A stretch of 51,238 bases of DNA, taken from positions 1-51,238 of the forward strand of contig CALASN010000183.1 of assembly GCA_937888735.1 (NCBI GenBank), written 5' to 3'. The notes under the pieces were generated by a model. The model did no database searches. It was not told the DNA's origin and saw only the letters and a list, made by a program, of their open reading frames with translations. Below, piece by piece: positions 24,499-33,005 of the stretch. Source of the stretch: UBA5499 sp002426275. GTDB taxonomy: Bacteria; Bacillota; DTU084. The position numbers and the translations under genes were made by a program. Numbering within the stretch: the first letter of the stretch is position 1; the number at the start of each line of letters is the position of its first letter.

Positions 24499-27015
24499 AT
24501 GCCTATGACAGTTAAAGAATTAGCAAAAACGTTGGAAATAAAGACAAAGGACGTTATGAAGGTTTTATTGGAACTAGGGTCCGCAATTGACGGACCGCAA
24601 AGTTTCGTTGAAGATGAAATGATTGATAAAGCGGCCGATTTGACCTGGCGTCGTTTCAATAAACCTGAGGCGGGCCGTTTCCGGCTGCCCAGCCAGGAGA
24701 AACCGGCGGAAGTTAAGGCGCCTCAAAGTCACAGCGAGCCAAAAGTATCGCAGGAGAAAACTGAAACCAAGCCAGGCCCTAAGCCGGGAGCGAAACAAGC
24801 CGCGCAGCCGGCTAAAGAAAAGCAGCCGGTGCGGACTGAAAGGAAAGTTCCGCAGCCTAAACCTGTCCAACCCGAAGTTAAGGCTGTGGTAGCTGAAAAG
24901 CAGCCGGCGCCACACAAGGCGCAGCCGCCTGAAGAGAAGCCGGAGAGCAAACCGCGGGTCAACAAGGTTCAGAGCAAGGGTAAGCCTGCTTTCCCTCAGA
25001 CGCAGGAAAAAGAAAGCAAACCTGGCAAGGGCGTGCACAAACAGGATGAAAGGCCACGCCGCGTCAAGCCGCAAAAAGGTAAACTCAGCCGCGCTCTCAA
25101 TCCGGACGAATTGGATCTGAACGCGGGGGAGGCCAAAGCGGACGGGTTCGCTCCTCCCGTGGACGTGAGAAATAATAGAGCTAAAGGCAAGAAAAACACC
25201 AAACGGCGGCTGCAGTCCCAACCGAAACAAAAGGCGATCATTAAGCCCAAACCCACAAAAGTAAAGATTCCTGCTTCCTTGACAGTGAAAGATCTGGCGG
25301 GCCTGATGGGCATCGAGGCTTCAGCCATCATCAAGAAGCTTATGGGTTTGGGGACGATGCTGAATATTAATCAATTCATTGATCAGGAAACAGCCGCCCT
25401 TGTGGCAACGGATTTCAATTTGGAAGTTGAACTGGAAGAAATCAAGGATGAGACGGCGCTGCCCGTGAAGGACTCTCTAGACAAGGAAGATGAGCTCTCA
25501 GAACGTCCGCCTGTGGTCACCATTATGGGACACGTGGATCACGGCAAGACATCACTGTTGGATGCTATCAGGCAGAGCAAGGTAGTGGCCAGCGAGGCCG
25601 GCGGAATCACTCAGCACATCGGCGCCTATCAGGTGGATTTGAACGGAAGGAAAATCACCTTCCTGGATACGCCGGGCCATGAAGCGTTTACAGCTATGCG
25701 CGCCCGAGGCGCTCAAGCCACGGATATCGCCGTTTTGGTGGTGGCGGCAGATGACGGGGTCATGCCGCAGACAATCGAGGCCATCAACCACGCTAAAGCT
25801 GCCGGCGTTCCCATCATTGTTGCCATCAATAAAATGGATAAGCCGGGAGCCAATCCGGACAGAGTAAAACAAGAGCTCACAGAGTATCAACTGGTGGCCG
25901 AGGATTGGGGAGGAGATACGATCTGTGTTCCCGTATCCGCGTTGCGTAAGGAAGGCATCCATCAGCTGCTGGAAATGATCCTGCTGGTGGCGGAAATGCG
26001 GGAGCTGAGGGCTAATCCCCACAGGATGGCCTCGGGGATCGTCATCGAGGCCAAGCTGGATAAAGGGCGCGGCCCTGTAGCCACCGTGCTGGTGCAAAAC
26101 GGCACCTTGCACTTGGCAGACAGCGTTCTGGTGGGCGAAGTGGCAGGTAAGATCCGCGCCATGTTCAATGAGTTCGGCGAACCTGTGAAGGAAGCTGGTC
26201 CGGCTACTCCGGTTGAGATTTTGGGCTTGGATAACCTGCCGGAAGCTGGCGATACTATTCAGGCGGTTGAAGACGACAAACTTGCCCGCCACGTTGCGGA
26301 TAAAAGGCTGGATAAAAGAAGAGAAGAGGAGATGGCAACCAGCGGACATGTCTCTTTGGATGAACTTTTCGCGCAGGTACAGGAAGGAGACGTTCAGCAG
26401 CTCAATATCGTGCTGAAGGCCGATGTGCAAGGTTCTGCGGAAGCTGTGCGGCAAGCGTTGGAGCGGCTTTCCACAGATGAAGTCAAGGTGAAGGTGATTC
26501 ACAGCGCCGCGGGAGCGATTTCCGATTCCGACGTGATGCTGGCCACAGCGTCAAAAGCCATCATTATCGGTTTTAATGTAAGGCCTGATAGCAGCGCCAA
26601 AAAGTTGGCCGAGCGGGAGCAGGTGGAGATCAGATTATACCGGGTGATCTACGATGCCATCGAAAACGTCAAAGCCGCCATGGCCGGAATGCTGAAGCCT
26701 GAAGAGAAAGAGGTTACGCTGGGGCAAGCTGCGGTGCGCGCTATTTTCAAAGTCCCCAAGGTTGGCGTTGTCGCCGGCTGCTATGTGACGGAAGGTAAGG
26801 CGCTTCGCTCGGCTCTCGTCCGGGTGATCCGGGATGGAATCGTAGTCTACGAAGGGAAGCTTAACTCCCTGAAACGCTTCAAAGATGACGCTCGGGAAGT
26901 CACCGAAGGCTATGAATGCGGCATTGGCATCGAACGGTTCAATGATCTTAAAGAAGGCGACGTCTTGGAGTTTTTCCAGCTCCAGGAAGTGGGCGGGAAG
27001 CAAACCGCAGTCTAA
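24499..27015 (+). CDS. infB: Translation initiation factor IF-2
   Basis: GTPase that brings initiator tRNA to the 30S subunit and promotes subunit joining. The 838-aa protein has an N-terminal IF2-N domain (MTVKELAKTLEI), a Lys/Pro/Gln-rich linker of about 200 residues, a second IF2-N domain (SLTVKDLAGLMGIEAS, near residue 260), then the G domain with GHVDHGKTS, DTPGHEAF and NKMDKP, followed by domains II, III and IV. ATG 24499 has GGGAGG at seven bases; an ATG at 24493, overlapping the previous stop, sits too close to that sequence. Confidence 0.97.
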   Translation: MPMTVKELAKTLEIKTKDVMKVLLELGSAIDGPQSFVEDEMIDKAADLTWRRFNKPEAGRFRLPSQEKPAEVKAPQSHSEPKVSQEKTETKPGPKPGAKQAAQPAKEKQPVRTERKVPQPKPVQPEVKAVVAEKQPAPHKAQPPEEKPESKPRVNKVQSKGKPAFPQTQEKESKPGKGVHKQDERPRRVKPQKGKLSRALNPDELDLNAGEAKADGFAPPVDVRNNRAKGKKNTKRRLQSQPKQKAIIKPKPTKVKIPASLTVKDLAGLMGIEASAIIKKLMGLGTMLNINQFIDQETAALVATDFNLEVELEEIKDETALPVKDSLDKEDELSERPPVVTIMGHVDHGKTSLLDAIRQSKVVASEAGGITQHIGAYQVDLNGRKITFLDTPGHEAFTAMRARGAQATDIAVLVVAADDGVMPQTIEAINHAKAAGVPIIVAINKMDKPGANPDRVKQELTEYQLVAEDWGGDTICVPVSALRKEGIHQLLEMILLVAEMRELRANPHRMASGIVIEAKLDKGRGPVATVLVQNGTLHLADSVLVGEVAGKIRAMFNEFGEPVKEAGPATPVEILGLDNLPEAGDTIQAVEDDKLARHVADKRLDKRREEEMATSGHVSLDELFAQVQEGDVQQLNIVLKADVQGSAEAVRQALERLSTDEVKVKVIHSAAGAISDSDVMLATASKAIIIGFNVRPDSSAKKLAEREQVEIRLYRVIYDAIENVKAAMAGMLKPEEKEVTLGQAAVRAIFKVPKVGVVAGCYVTEGKALRSALVRVIRDGIVVYEGKLNSLKRFKDDAREVTEGYECGIGIERFNDLKEGDVLEFFQLQEVGGKQTAV

Positions 27016-27033
27016 AGTAGAGGGTGTGAAAGC

Positions 27034-27384
27034 ATGAGCGGCCAGCGAGCGCGCAGGGTGGCAGAAGAGATAAAGAAAGAACTGAGTCAGATCATTCGCT
27101 CAGAGATGAAGGATCCCAGGATGGGGTTCCTGTCCGTCACAGACGTTGAGATCTCAGCGGATTTAAGGGTCGCTAAAGTGTTTGTGAGCATTATGGGCTC
27201 GGAGAAGGAACAAGCTTTGAGCATGGGAATTCTGCAGCGGGCGGTTGGCTTTCTCCGCACTGAGCTTGGCAAGAGAATTCGCCTTCGCTATACGCCGGAG
27301 CTGAGTTTTCACCTTGACAGTTCAATTGCGCAGGGAGCGAAGATCGATAAATTGCTACGGGAGCTGGAGACGAAAAGTGAGTGA
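27034..27384 (+). CDS. rbfA: Ribosome-binding factor A
   Basis: A 116-aa KH-fold protein needed for 16S rRNA 5' end processing and 30S maturation. The family pattern is clear: RARRVAEEIKKELSQII, then RMGFLSVTDVEIS, LRVAKVFVS, and the closing YTPELSFHLDSSIAQGAKI. It sits directly after infB and overlaps nrnA by eight bases. Confidence 0.96.
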   Translation: MSGQRARRVAEEIKKELSQIIRSEMKDPRMGFLSVTDVEISADLRVAKVFVSIMGSEKEQALSMGILQRAVGFLRTELGKRIRLRYTPELSFHLDSSIAQGAKIDKLLRELETKSE

Positions 27385-28351
27385 ACTGTTGCGCGTCCAA
27401 ATCAAAGAGCTGCTGGATAATTCCCGGCGGATCCTGCTTTGCGCTCACCGCAACCCTGACGGTGATACTCTGGGCTCCATGTTAGCCTTGTGGCACTACC
27501 TGAGACGTGATCATCAGGTACGCATGGTCTGCTGCGATCCGGTTCCGGAAGTTTATCGCTTCTTAGCCGGCTGGGAAGAGATTCTATCGACGCAGGCAGC
27601 TTCCGCCTTGCTGGAGACTTATCAGCTGGCCGTGGCCGTAGACGCTAGTGATTTGGGTAGGCTGGGCCCGGGCGGCGAAGAGTTGCTTGCGCGGGCGGAA
27701 AAAGTCGTGACCATAGATCATCACGCCGTTGGGCTTTCTTTCGGCGATCCCAGCTGGCTGGATTCAACGGCAGCCGCCACAGGCGAACTGATTTTCTCGC
27801 TTCTGGAAGGCGCTATTACCCCCCAGATGGCCGCAGCTTTGTACACCGCCATTGTCACGGACTGCGGTTCCTTTCGCTATGCCAACACAACTGCTCGCAC
27901 TTTGGCCATCGCTTCGCGGCTGGTGGAGGCGGGAGCAGACCCGAACAAAATTGCCACCAGGGTCTTTGAAACCAGAACTTTGGCCAGCTTGCGGCTGCTG
28001 CATCAGGCTTTGAGCACGCTGGAGGTGGATCAGACGGGCCAGCTTGGCTGGATGGAGCTGAGAGACGACATGTTTGAGGCCGTAGGTGCTTCTCCCAATG
28101 AGGGGGAAGGCTTTGTGAATTACGTGCGGATGATTAGCGGCGTGCGCTTGGCCATCCTGTTTCATGAAAATGGCTCTAAGGTGAGAGTAAGCCTACGTTC
28201 GCAGGATCTGGACGTGGGCAAGTTAGCGTCTCTTTTCGGCGGCGGCGGACATATGAGGGCCGCGGGTTGCGAGCTGAGCCAAGCGCTTCCTCAAGCAAAA
28301 TCTGAGGTGTTGACTGCAGCCCGCGATTTTCTCCAGGGGACGATAAAGTGA
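27377..28351 (+). CDS. nrnA: NrnA-type DHH/DHHA1 nanoRNase and phosphoadenosine phosphatase
   Basis: A 324-aa DHH phosphoesterase. NrnA enzymes degrade very short RNAs (2-5 nt) and dephosphorylate pAp. Metal-binding motifs are present: HRNPDGDTLGS, VDASDLGRLG, the DHH motif in VTIDHHAVG, and TDCGSFRY, followed by a DHHA1 domain ending in FGGGGHMRAAGCEL, which binds substrate. GTG 27377 has GGAG seven bases upstream and overlaps the end of rbfA. Its position between rbfA and ribF is common in Clostridia. Confidence 0.93.
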   Translation: MSELLRVQIKELLDNSRRILLCAHRNPDGDTLGSMLALWHYLRRDHQVRMVCCDPVPEVYRFLAGWEEILSTQAASALLETYQLAVAVDASDLGRLGPGGEELLARAEKVVTIDHHAVGLSFGDPSWLDSTAAATGELIFSLLEGAITPQMAAALYTAIVTDCGSFRYANTTARTLAIASRLVEAGADPNKIATRVFETRTLASLRLLHQALSTLEVDQTGQLGWMELRDDMFEAVGASPNEGEGFVNYVRMISGVRLAILFHENGSKVRVSLRSQDLDVGKLASLFGGGGHMRAAGCELSQALPQAKSEVLTAARDFLQGTIK

Positions 28352-29241
28352 AAGTAGTCTCGCGGACGCAGAAGGCCGGGATTGCGGCTTTAGGTACTTT
28401 TGATGGCCTGCATCTGGGCCATCAGGCCATTGTCGCCCGAGCCAAAGCGTGGGCGCTGGAGCTGGCTTTGCCTGTCACTGTGATCACTTTCAGAAGGCAT
28501 CCGCTGGAGCTTTGGGGCAAAGCTCCGCCGGCCCTGATGACGCTGCGGCAAAAGGAAAGCGCTCTGGCTGAACTGGGAGTGGATATGCTCTTGCCGCTGG
28601 ATTTTACTCCCAAGCTGGCAGGACTGACAGGACATGATTTTATCGCTTTTTTGCGCAGGCTGGGAGTGCGGGGAGCGGTTGTGGGCTATAATTATACCTT
28701 CGGCAAGGGCGGCGAAGCGGGGCCGGGAGAATTGGCCCTGTGGGCTCCTTTTCCGGTGAAGATCGTGGAAAAGGTTGAGGCGGCAGGTATTCCTGTGAGC
28801 AGCAGCCGGATCAGAGAGGCTCTGAGCGCGGGTGAGATGATGGAGGCGCGGCAGCTTTTGGGCAGGTCCTATGCAATTTCAGGCACTGTGGTCTCCGGTG
28901 CGGGCAGAGGCAGAATTTTAGGGTTCCCCACTGCCAATCTGGAAGTGCCACCTGAAATCCTGCTGCCTAAAGAAGGTGTGTATACGGTTCGGGCAGCTGG
29001 CGCGAACATGGGCGCCGGGGGCGCTGTTTTGAATTTAGGCCCTTGTCCCACTTTCGGCCAGATGTTTCAAACCATTGAGCTGTTTCTTCCGAACTTTCAG
29101 GGAGATCTATACGGACAGACCTTGACCGTTGAATTCATTCGTTATTTGAGACCGCAACGCCGTTTTGCCGAGCCAGCGCTGCTGGTTCGGCAAATTAAAG
29201 CGGATTTGGCAGAGCTGAGAAAGGATGAGAATCTTGTCTAG
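28348..29241 (+). CDS. ribF: Bifunctional riboflavin kinase/FAD synthetase
   Basis: Turns riboflavin into FMN and then FAD. The 297-aa protein has the nucleotidyltransferase domain first (ALGTFDGLHLGHQAIV, FRRHPLELW, VVGYNYTFGKG, and SSSRIREAL) and the riboflavin kinase domain after it (GRGRILGFPTANLEVP, then GVYTVRA and LNLGPCPTFG). GTG 28348 overlaps the nrnA stop by four bases (GTGA), indicating coupled translation. Confidence 0.96.
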   Translation: MKVVSRTQKAGIAALGTFDGLHLGHQAIVARAKAWALELALPVTVITFRRHPLELWGKAPPALMTLRQKESALAELGVDMLLPLDFTPKLAGLTGHDFIAFLRRLGVRGAVVGYNYTFGKGGEAGPGELALWAPFPVKIVEKVEAAGIPVSSSRIREALSAGEMMEARQLLGRSYAISGTVVSGAGRGRILGFPTANLEVPPEILLPKEGVYTVRAAGANMGAGGAVLNLGPCPTFGQMFQTIELFLPNFQGDLYGQTLTVEFIRYLRPQRRFAEPALLVRQIKADLAELRKDENLV

Positions 29242-30103
29242 AGAGCGTGGGGGAGCGTTATTAATCGTCGCTTTTTTTCTGATTGCAGCCATCACCGCTC
29301 TGCTTGTGGTGGCCCGTGGACTCAGCAGCGGAGACCTGACCAGCTTGGAGCGAGAGCCCGGCGTGGTTACCATGTTGCTGCTGGGCACTGATCGCAATTA
29401 TGCCAGAAGCGGCGCTGTGGCTGAACGATATGCCCGCACGGACACTGTGATTTTGGCCTGCCTGAATACTTCCCAGCAAAAGGCTTATTTGTTTTCCATC
29501 CCCAGAGACACGATCGTTGAAATCCCCGGCCACGGCAGCGGCCTGGTCAACGCGGCCCACGTCTACGGCGGTCCGGCTTTGGCCGTGGAAACTGTGGAAA
29601 ACCTGCTGCAGGTTAACATTCCTTACTGGATGGTAGTGGATTTCGAAGGTTTTCAGAAGCTCATCGACGCCCTGGGAGGCGTTGAGATTAACGTAGAGAA
29701 AGATTTGCGTTATTACGACCGCGCCGGCGATTTCAGCGTGGATCTGAAGGCAGGCAAGCAGGTGCTGGACGGGGAAGAAGCCCTGCAGTACGCGCGCTTT
29801 CGCAATGACGCTTTAGGCGATATCGGCAGGGTCAGGCGGCAGCAAAAACTGTTGGCTGCAATTGCGCAGAAAGCCATGAGCATCCAGAGCATTAACCGGT
29901 GGCCGGCGTTGTACAGGGTAACGGATCAGACCGTTCAGACTAACTTCACCAAGCTAGAGATGGTAAAGATCGGCAGTTATCTGAAGAAGGTAGGGATTGA
30001 GAAGATTGAGACTCGTACCTTGCCTGGCAATTTCAGCGGCAGTCACTGGCGCGTAGACGACCGGGCTGCCCAGGAGCTGGTTGACGCGGCTGTGACTCCA
30101 TAA
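29225..30103 (+). CDS. LytR-CpsA-Psr (LCP) family protein
   Basis: A 292-aa membrane protein with one N-terminal transmembrane helix (about residues 10-30) and an extracytoplasmic LCP domain: LLLGTDRN, ARTDTVILACL, SIPRDTIVEIPG, FQKLIDALGGVEINV and ALQYARFRNDALGDIGRVRRQQ. The conserved Arg and Asp residues that bind the polyprenyl pyrophosphate are in place. LCP enzymes transfer glycopolymers from lipid carriers to peptidoglycan or to proteins. In an outer-membrane organism the acceptor is not obvious. ATG 29225 overlaps ribF; TTG 29234, with AAAGGA eight bases upstream, is an equally good start and would remove three residues. Confidence 0.9.
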   Translation: MRILSRERGGALLIVAFFLIAAITALLVVARGLSSGDLTSLEREPGVVTMLLLGTDRNYARSGAVAERYARTDTVILACLNTSQQKAYLFSIPRDTIVEIPGHGSGLVNAAHVYGGPALAVETVENLLQVNIPYWMVVDFEGFQKLIDALGGVEINVEKDLRYYDRAGDFSVDLKAGKQVLDGEEALQYARFRNDALGDIGRVRRQQKLLAAIAQKAMSIQSINRWPALYRVTDQTVQTNFTKLEMVKIGSYLKKVGIEKIETRTLPGNFSGSHWRVDDRAAQELVDAAVTP

Positions 30104-30118
30104 ACGGGAGGGATAAAG

Positions 30119-30766
30119 GTGAAAATATTTTTGGATACTGCCAGCACGGAGGAAGTGCGGGAGGCGGCAAGTTGGGGGGTAATAAGCGGCGTGACCACTA
30201 ACCCCACGCTGATCGCCAAAGAAGGTAAGGATTTCCACCAGGTTATTCGCCAGCTTTGTTCCTTGGTGGACGGGCCTGTGAGCGCCGAGGTGATAGGCGC
30301 TGAAGCCCCGGAGATGATCAAGGAAGCCAGAGTTCTTGCCGGGCTGTCAAGTCAGGTCGTGGTTAAGATCCCCATCACGGCGGAAGGTCTGATTGCCGCT
30401 AACCGCTTGCGGCGAGAGGGAATCCGTACCAACATGACGCTGATTTTTTCCGCCAATCAGGCGCTTTTGGCCGCCAGAGCGGGAGCCAGTTACGTCAGTC
30501 CCTTTGTGGGCAGATTGGATGATATCAGTCACGACGGAGGGCAAGTGATCTCTGAAATAGCAAAGATTTTCGCCACTTACCGCTTGGAGACCGAGATCAT
30601 CGCCGCCAGCGTGCGGCATCCCCGGCACTTCACGGAGGCTGCCCTCTCGGGCGCCCATATTGCCACTGTGCCCATGGCTGTGCTGCGGAAACTCTTGGTT
30701 CATCCCCTGACAGAGCAGGGAATTCAGCGCTTTTTAGAGGACTGGAAGCAAGTTGAAAGCAAATGA
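30119..30766 (+). CDS. Transaldolase/fructose-6-phosphate aldolase family (TalC/Fsa)
   Basis: A 215-aa class I aldolase of the small transaldolase type. MKIFLDTASTEEVREA, SGVTTNPTLIAKEG, VVKIPITAEGL with the Schiff-base Lys, NMTLIFSANQALLAARAG and YVSPFVGRLDD are all present. Small members are either true transaldolases (TalC) or fructose-6-phosphate aldolases (Fsa). The two differ by a few active-site residues I cannot settle by reading. GTG 30119 follows GGGAGGGATAAAG, and a strong terminator begins at its stop codon. Confidence 0.92.
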   Translation: MKIFLDTASTEEVREAASWGVISGVTTNPTLIAKEGKDFHQVIRQLCSLVDGPVSAEVIGAEAPEMIKEARVLAGLSSQVVVKIPITAEGLIAANRLRREGIRTNMTLIFSANQALLAARAGASYVSPFVGRLDDISHDGGQVISEIAKIFATYRLETEIIAASVRHPRHFTEAALSGAHIATVPMAVLRKLLVHPLTEQGIQRFLEDWKQVESK

Positions 30767-30786
30767 CGGCGCGAGCGCCGTTTTTT
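30766..30786 (+). terminator. Intrinsic terminator after the transaldolase gene
   Basis: ACGGCG and CGCCGT form a GC-rich stem around CGAG, followed by a run of Ts. It separates the rimP-to-transaldolase unit from the histidine-kinase gene, whose start (30805) lies after it. Confidence 0.85.
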
Positions 30787-30804
30787 CGTCTGGAGGGTTG
30801 TACG

Positions 30805-32115
30805 ATGGTGAAAAGATTATCCCGGGCTCTGTTGCTGGCTTTGTGCGCGGGTTTCATTTTCGGCTTTTTTCTTCATCTGCCCTGGCTTTGGGTCAATCTC
30901 GTCTTGATCTTCGCGGCGTTTGCGGTCGGCCAAGGGCTAGCGGTCAGGAAAGTCCGTCGCGTTTTGCTTCAGTTGCCCGGCGACAGGCGCTGGCCTGAGA
31001 AAAAAATTTTTCTTCCAGCCGGCCTTGACGCCATGCTGAAGAGCTTGAGCGTTGCTTTCGGCTCTTTGGACAGACAGCTGGCGGCCAAATCCCAGCAGTT
31101 GTCAGCTTCAAAGCAGGAGTTGGAACTGCTGTTGACTTCAATCGAAGACTGCGTGCTGTTAATCGACAGCTCCAAAAACATCCTCCTTGCCAGCGGCGCC
31201 AGCGCCGAGCTTTTGGGCTGGCAGCCGGAGGAGCTCAAAGGCCAGCATTTATTCAGGGTAATTCGCACCTCGGAAATGAGAAAGAAACTGGATCAGGTGG
31301 AGCAGACGGGAGCGCAGCAGCAGCTGGAGCTGCAAGCGGCAGATCATTGCCTGAAAGGGCAGATTACTCCCATTACCGGCGGGCAATATCTGATCATGCT
31401 GGCAGATTGTACGGATAAAGAGCGGTTGGACCAGCTGCGGCGAGATTTTGCCAGCAATGTGTCCCACGAACTGCGGACTCCCCTCACCTCTGTGCAAGGG
31501 TTTGTGGATACTCTTTTGGACGGAGCCTGGCAGGATCCGGAAGCCTGTCAGCACTTTCTGAAGATCATCAAGCGGGAGACCGCGCGCCTGACCAGGTTGG
31601 TGGCAGACCTGTTGGATCTCTCACGCCTGGAAACCAGGCGACTGGAACGGCCAATTGTGCCTGTGGATCTGGGCAAGGTGGCCAGGCGAGTCTCGGAGTT
31701 AGTTGAAAAAAGGGCTCAAGATAAGGGACTTAAGCTTCAGACTGCCATCGCTGAGGATTTTCCTCTGGTAATGGGGGATAAGGACTTGCTTCACCAGGTG
31801 CTGCTGAATTTGCTGGATAATGCCATCAGCTATACGGAAGAAGGTTTCGTTGAGCTGCGCGCGACCTTGGACGGCAAGACGGCCAGAATTGAAGTGGCAG
31901 ACTCAGGCCCTGGGATCAGCCCGGAAGATCAGGAGCGGATCTTCGAACGCTTTTATCGCGTGGACAAGGCCCGTTCCCGCCATGCCGGCGGTACGGGCTT
32001 GGGCCTTGCCATCGCCCGGTTTGCCGTGGAGCGGATGGGGGGGAAAATCGGCCTTGAAAGCCAGCTTGGCCGGGGAAGCACTTTCTGGGTGGAGCTGCCG
32101 GTTACAAGTTCTTAA
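30805..32115 (+). CDS. phoR: Sensor histidine kinase, PhoR-like
   Basis: A 436-aa membrane sensor kinase. Two hydrophobic segments lie in the first 55 residues, with almost nothing between them, so there is no sizeable extracellular sensor. Then come a PAS-like domain (SIEDCVLLIDSSKNILLASG), the HisKA domain with phospho-acceptor His221 in NVSHELRTPL, and a full HATPase domain (LLNLLDNAISY, DSGPGISPEDQERIFERFYR, GGTGLGLAI). The tiny loop and the direct neighbourhood of pstCAB-phoU are typical of PhoR, which senses phosphate through the Pst complex and PhoU. No response regulator (PhoP) lies in the window. ATG 30805 follows TGGAGGG; an upstream in-frame start would read through the terminator. 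Confidence 0.85.
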   Translation: MVKRLSRALLLALCAGFIFGFFLHLPWLWVNLVLIFAAFAVGQGLAVRKVRRVLLQLPGDRRWPEKKIFLPAGLDAMLKSLSVAFGSLDRQLAAKSQQLSASKQELELLLTSIEDCVLLIDSSKNILLASGASAELLGWQPEELKGQHLFRVIRTSEMRKKLDQVEQTGAQQQLELQAADHCLKGQITPITGGQYLIMLADCTDKERLDQLRRDFASNVSHELRTPLTSVQGFVDTLLDGAWQDPEACQHFLKIIKRETARLTRLVADLLDLSRLETRRLERPIVPVDLGKVARRVSELVEKRAQDKGLKLQTAIAEDFPLVMGDKDLLHQVLLNLLDNAISYTEEGFVELRATLDGKTARIEVADSGPGISPEDQERIFERFYRVDKARSRHAGGTGLGLAIARFAVERMGGKIGLESQLGRGSTFWVELPVTSS

Positions 32116-32167
32116 TCATTGCGCAATGATTTTCCCATAATTGTATGGCACAATAAATTATGGGAGG
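32114..32167 (+). promoter_or_regulatory. Overlapping inverted repeats in the phoR-pstC gap, covering the pstC ribosome-binding site
   Basis: The gap begins with the perfect palindrome AATCATTGCGCAATGATT (32114-32131), whose first bases are the phoR stop. Next, CCCATAATT (32134-32142) pairs with AATTATGGG (32156-32164), which takes in the first Gs of the pstC Shine-Dalgarno (GGGAGG). The left arm can instead form a short hairpin, CCATA-ATTG-TATGG (32135-32148). The two structures are mutually exclusive. This could be an operator or a translational switch. I do not see a clear PhoP box. Confidence 0.45.
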
Positions 32168-32177
32168 TTGGGCACAG

Positions 32178-33005
32178 ATGAAGCGAATGTGTTGGCAGAA
32201 CGCAATTTTAGCTTTAGCTGCAGCACTCTCGGCAGTTGCTGTGGGGTTACTTTATCTGTTCATTTTACTGGAGGGCCGGCTCTTTTGGCAACAGAAGGGT
32301 TTCCCCTCTTTTTTATTTGCCGCCCGTTTGGGGAGCGACGGTTGCTATGTGCTGCCGCTTTTGGCGGGTTCGCTGGCTGTGGCTTTAGTCGCTGTGTGCA
32401 TAGCTTCTCCCTTTGCCTTAGCTGTGGCCGCCTTTGCCAGCGAATACGCCTCGCCCACTGCGCGCGGCGTCTTAGAACAAGCGCTGGCTTTCCTCTCGTC
32501 GATTCCCGCGGTGGTCTGGGGCTTGGCGGGCCTGATCTTTTTAGTTCCCCGCCTGGCAATTTTCGACGCCGGTTTTTCTCTCCTGACAGGCGCGGTCAGC
32601 TTGGCGGTTCTGATTTTTCCCACCGTCGCCAGACGCGCGCAAGCCGAGCTGCTGGCCGTGCCGAAAAACTGCCGCGCTGCGGCCGAGGCCTTAGGCGCCA
32701 CAACCTGGCAGACCGCAAAAAACATAGTGCTTCCCCAAGCCAAGGCCGGGATTTTGGCAGCCGTCGTTCTGGGACTGCGGGAAGCTTTGAGCGATACCAT
32801 GATAGTCCTGATGCTAACCGGCAATCTGGCTGAGATCCCGCGTTCGCTCACCTCTTCCGTGCGCACTGTCACGGCGGCCGCGGCCTTAGAGCAGCCTGGA
32901 GCGGCCGGACTTCAGCGCAGCGCCGTCTTTGCCGCTTGCGCTTTGTTATTGCTTTTGACCGCAGTCCTTACCTTGCTGGCTAAAAGGCTGGGGAGGGCTG
33001 CGTAA
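32178..33005 (+). CDS. pstC: PstC-like permease of a phosphate-type ABC transporter
   Basis: A 275-aa inner-membrane protein with about six transmembrane helices and the binding-protein-dependent permease loop (AAEALGATTWQTAKNIVLPQAKAG), which docks on the ATPase. The stretch after that loop reads GLREALSDTMIVLMLTGN. PstC proteins usually have RAIGETMAV there, so the Arg is displaced and Gly-Glu is replaced by Ser-Asp. ATG 32178 follows GGGAGG; an ATG at 32160 would add six residues. It overlaps pstA by one base (TAATG). No pstS gene is found before it, though pstS usually leads the operon. Confidence 0.88.
   Translation: MKRMCWQNAILALAAALSAVAVGLLYLFILLEGRLFWQQKGFPSFLFAARLGSDGCYVLPLLAGSLAVALVAVCIASPFALAVAAFASEYASPTARGVLEQALAFLSSIPAVVWGLAGLIFLVPRLAIFDAGFSLLTGAVSLAVLIFPTVARRAQAELLAVPKNCRAAAEALGATTWQTAKNIVLPQAKAGILAAVVLGLREALSDTMIVLMLTGNLAEIPRSLTSSVRTVTAAAALEQPGAAGLQRSAVFAACALLLLLTAVLTLLAKRLGRAA

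Noticed and set aside
24700..25250. Lys/Pro/Gln-rich stretch of infB as a possible repeat or inserted element
   Set aside because: This is the usual variable linker between the two N-terminal domains of IF-2; the frame is continuous.
25552..26502. 316-codon minus-strand open frame opposite infB
   Set aside because: Shadow of the IF-2 G domain and following domains; composition is atypical and there is no ribosome-binding site.
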